Origin: Deltaproteobacteria bacterium
GTDB lineage: Bacteria; Desulfobacterota; Desulfobaccia; Desulfobaccales; 0-14-0-80-60-11
Direction: 5' to 3'
Assembly (NCBI GenBank): GCA_019308625.1
Contig: JAFDHU010000071.1
Coordinates: 1 to 12,439 of the forward strand
DNA length: 12,439 nt
Every line of letters starts with the position of its first letter. Position 1 is the stretch's first letter. This document shows, piece after piece, positions 11,974 to 12,439 of the stretch. Below the pieces are notes generated by a model. It was given only the letters and a program-made list of their open reading frames with translations. It had not been told where the DNA came from and did no database searches. Both the position numbers and the translations under genes were made by a program.

Positions 11974-12439
11974 TTAGGGGGTCACATCGGTGAATTGGGC
12001 CAGACAGGCTGACTTATTATATAGGGTTTGCAGAGAAATGTCGTGTTTTTTCAGCAGGCTGAGCACCTCCGGGAAGTGATTCTGCACCACCTGGACATGG
12101 AGGCGCATGAGGGTGCAGTACTGGGCCAGGAGCTCCGGTCCCGCCGCGGCCTGCACCGGGCAGCGGCCGCCGCAATAGGCGTGAACGCCGCAGGAGCAGC
12201 AGCCCAGGGCTTCCTTGTAGGCCACCAGGTGGCCGAGGTCGGGGTGTTGCAGGTGAAAGGAGCCGTCCGGGGCGATGTCGGCCAGGGCCAGCTCCGGGGG
12301 CAGGTCGGCGCAGGCGTGGATGCGGCCGTCGCAGATGTCGTAGTTGGTGGCCAGCTCCACCCCGCAGGCCGTGGTTCCCCGGGAGCGGCCGGTGAGGAGA
12401 TACAGAATGAGTTCGTTGACGTGGATAAGGGAGAGCACT
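11974..12439 (-). CDS. Radical SAM protein, SPASM C-terminal domain (partial)
   Basis: Only the C-terminal ~155 residues are in the window; the frame is open to the right edge. The Cys pattern is that of a SPASM domain, which carries auxiliary [4Fe-4S] clusters in radical SAM peptide- and protein-modifying enzymes. It reads TTACGVE (C25), DICDGRIHACADL (C36, C43), LGCCSCGVHAYCGGRCPV (C80, C81, C83, C89, C93) and YCTLM (C108). The GRIHACADLPP and CGGRCPV elements are diagnostic. The core CxxxCxxC of the radical SAM barrel would lie outside the window, and so would any partner peptide gene. The stop at 11974 is 89 nt before the SDR start on the same strand. Confidence 0.8.
   Translation of the reverse strand, partial: VLSLIHVNELILYLLTGRSRGTTACGVELATNYDICDGRIHACADLPPELALADIAPDGSFHLQHPDLGHLVAYKEALGCCSCGVHAYCGGRCPVQAAAGPELLAQYCTLMRLHVQVVQNHFPEVLSLLKKHDISLQTLYNKSACLAQFTDVTP

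Overview
This is a GC-rich window with AT-rich intergenic pockets, about 12.4 kb, from what looks like a Desulfobacterota-type (deltaproteobacterial) anaerobe. The lineage is inferred from gene flavour: an FtsB-like plus EF-P block, a MauE/rhodanese redox membrane protein, a probable selenocysteine glutaredoxin and a SPASM radical SAM protein. No rRNA, tRNA, CRISPR array or transposase was seen.

Layout. (i) 1-988, minus strand: a MetE/UROD-like methyltransferase that is frameshifted, lacks a normal start codon and runs off the left edge. (ii) 1133-1375, plus: a good promoter, a strong ribosome binding site and a 52-residue Cys/Trp-rich small protein. (iii) 1700-2944, plus: an FtsB/DivIC-like division protein and elongation factor P, separated by a promoter and a 17-bp perfect palindrome. 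(iv) 2954-3530, minus: a secreted 3D-domain protein behind a leader with many long-range complementary segments, a candidate cis-regulatory RNA. (v) 3979-7268, minus: a compact four-gene operon. It encodes a cyclic-nucleotide-sensor/rhodanese/MauE membrane fusion, a small lipoprotein, a secreted AMIN-domain protein and a 71-residue glutaredoxin-like protein with an in-frame UGA at the catalytic Cys position (U13-P-F-T16). A SECIS-like hairpin directly follows the UGA. (vi) 7444-8926: terminator-like hairpins and a plus-strand processive glycosyltransferase whose N-terminal membrane segment lies in another frame. (vii) 9109-12439: a carotenoid-hydratase/AttH-like (lipocalin-type) protein lacking its N-terminus, a cupin, a gamma-glutamylcyclotransferase-like protein, an NDUFA9-like SDR with an apparent in-frame deletion, and the C-terminal part of a SPASM radical SAM protein.

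How the genes may work together. The operon at 3979-7268 is the most coherent unit. ATGA and 8-nt overlaps join several of its genes. Its products suggest a ligand-sensing, membrane-embedded thiol/quinone redox module serving the cell envelope, with a cytosolic selenol oxidoreductase as last gene. This is inference from domains and arrangement.

Two further themes recur. Several genes outside the central blocks show frameshifts or deletions at positions that interrupt recognisable motifs, which means either gene decay or sequence/assembly error. In addition, at least three intergenic spaces on the right side carry related G-rich palindromes of the form GGGG-TT-GGGGG-A-GGG...CAGGG, a probable dispersed repeat.
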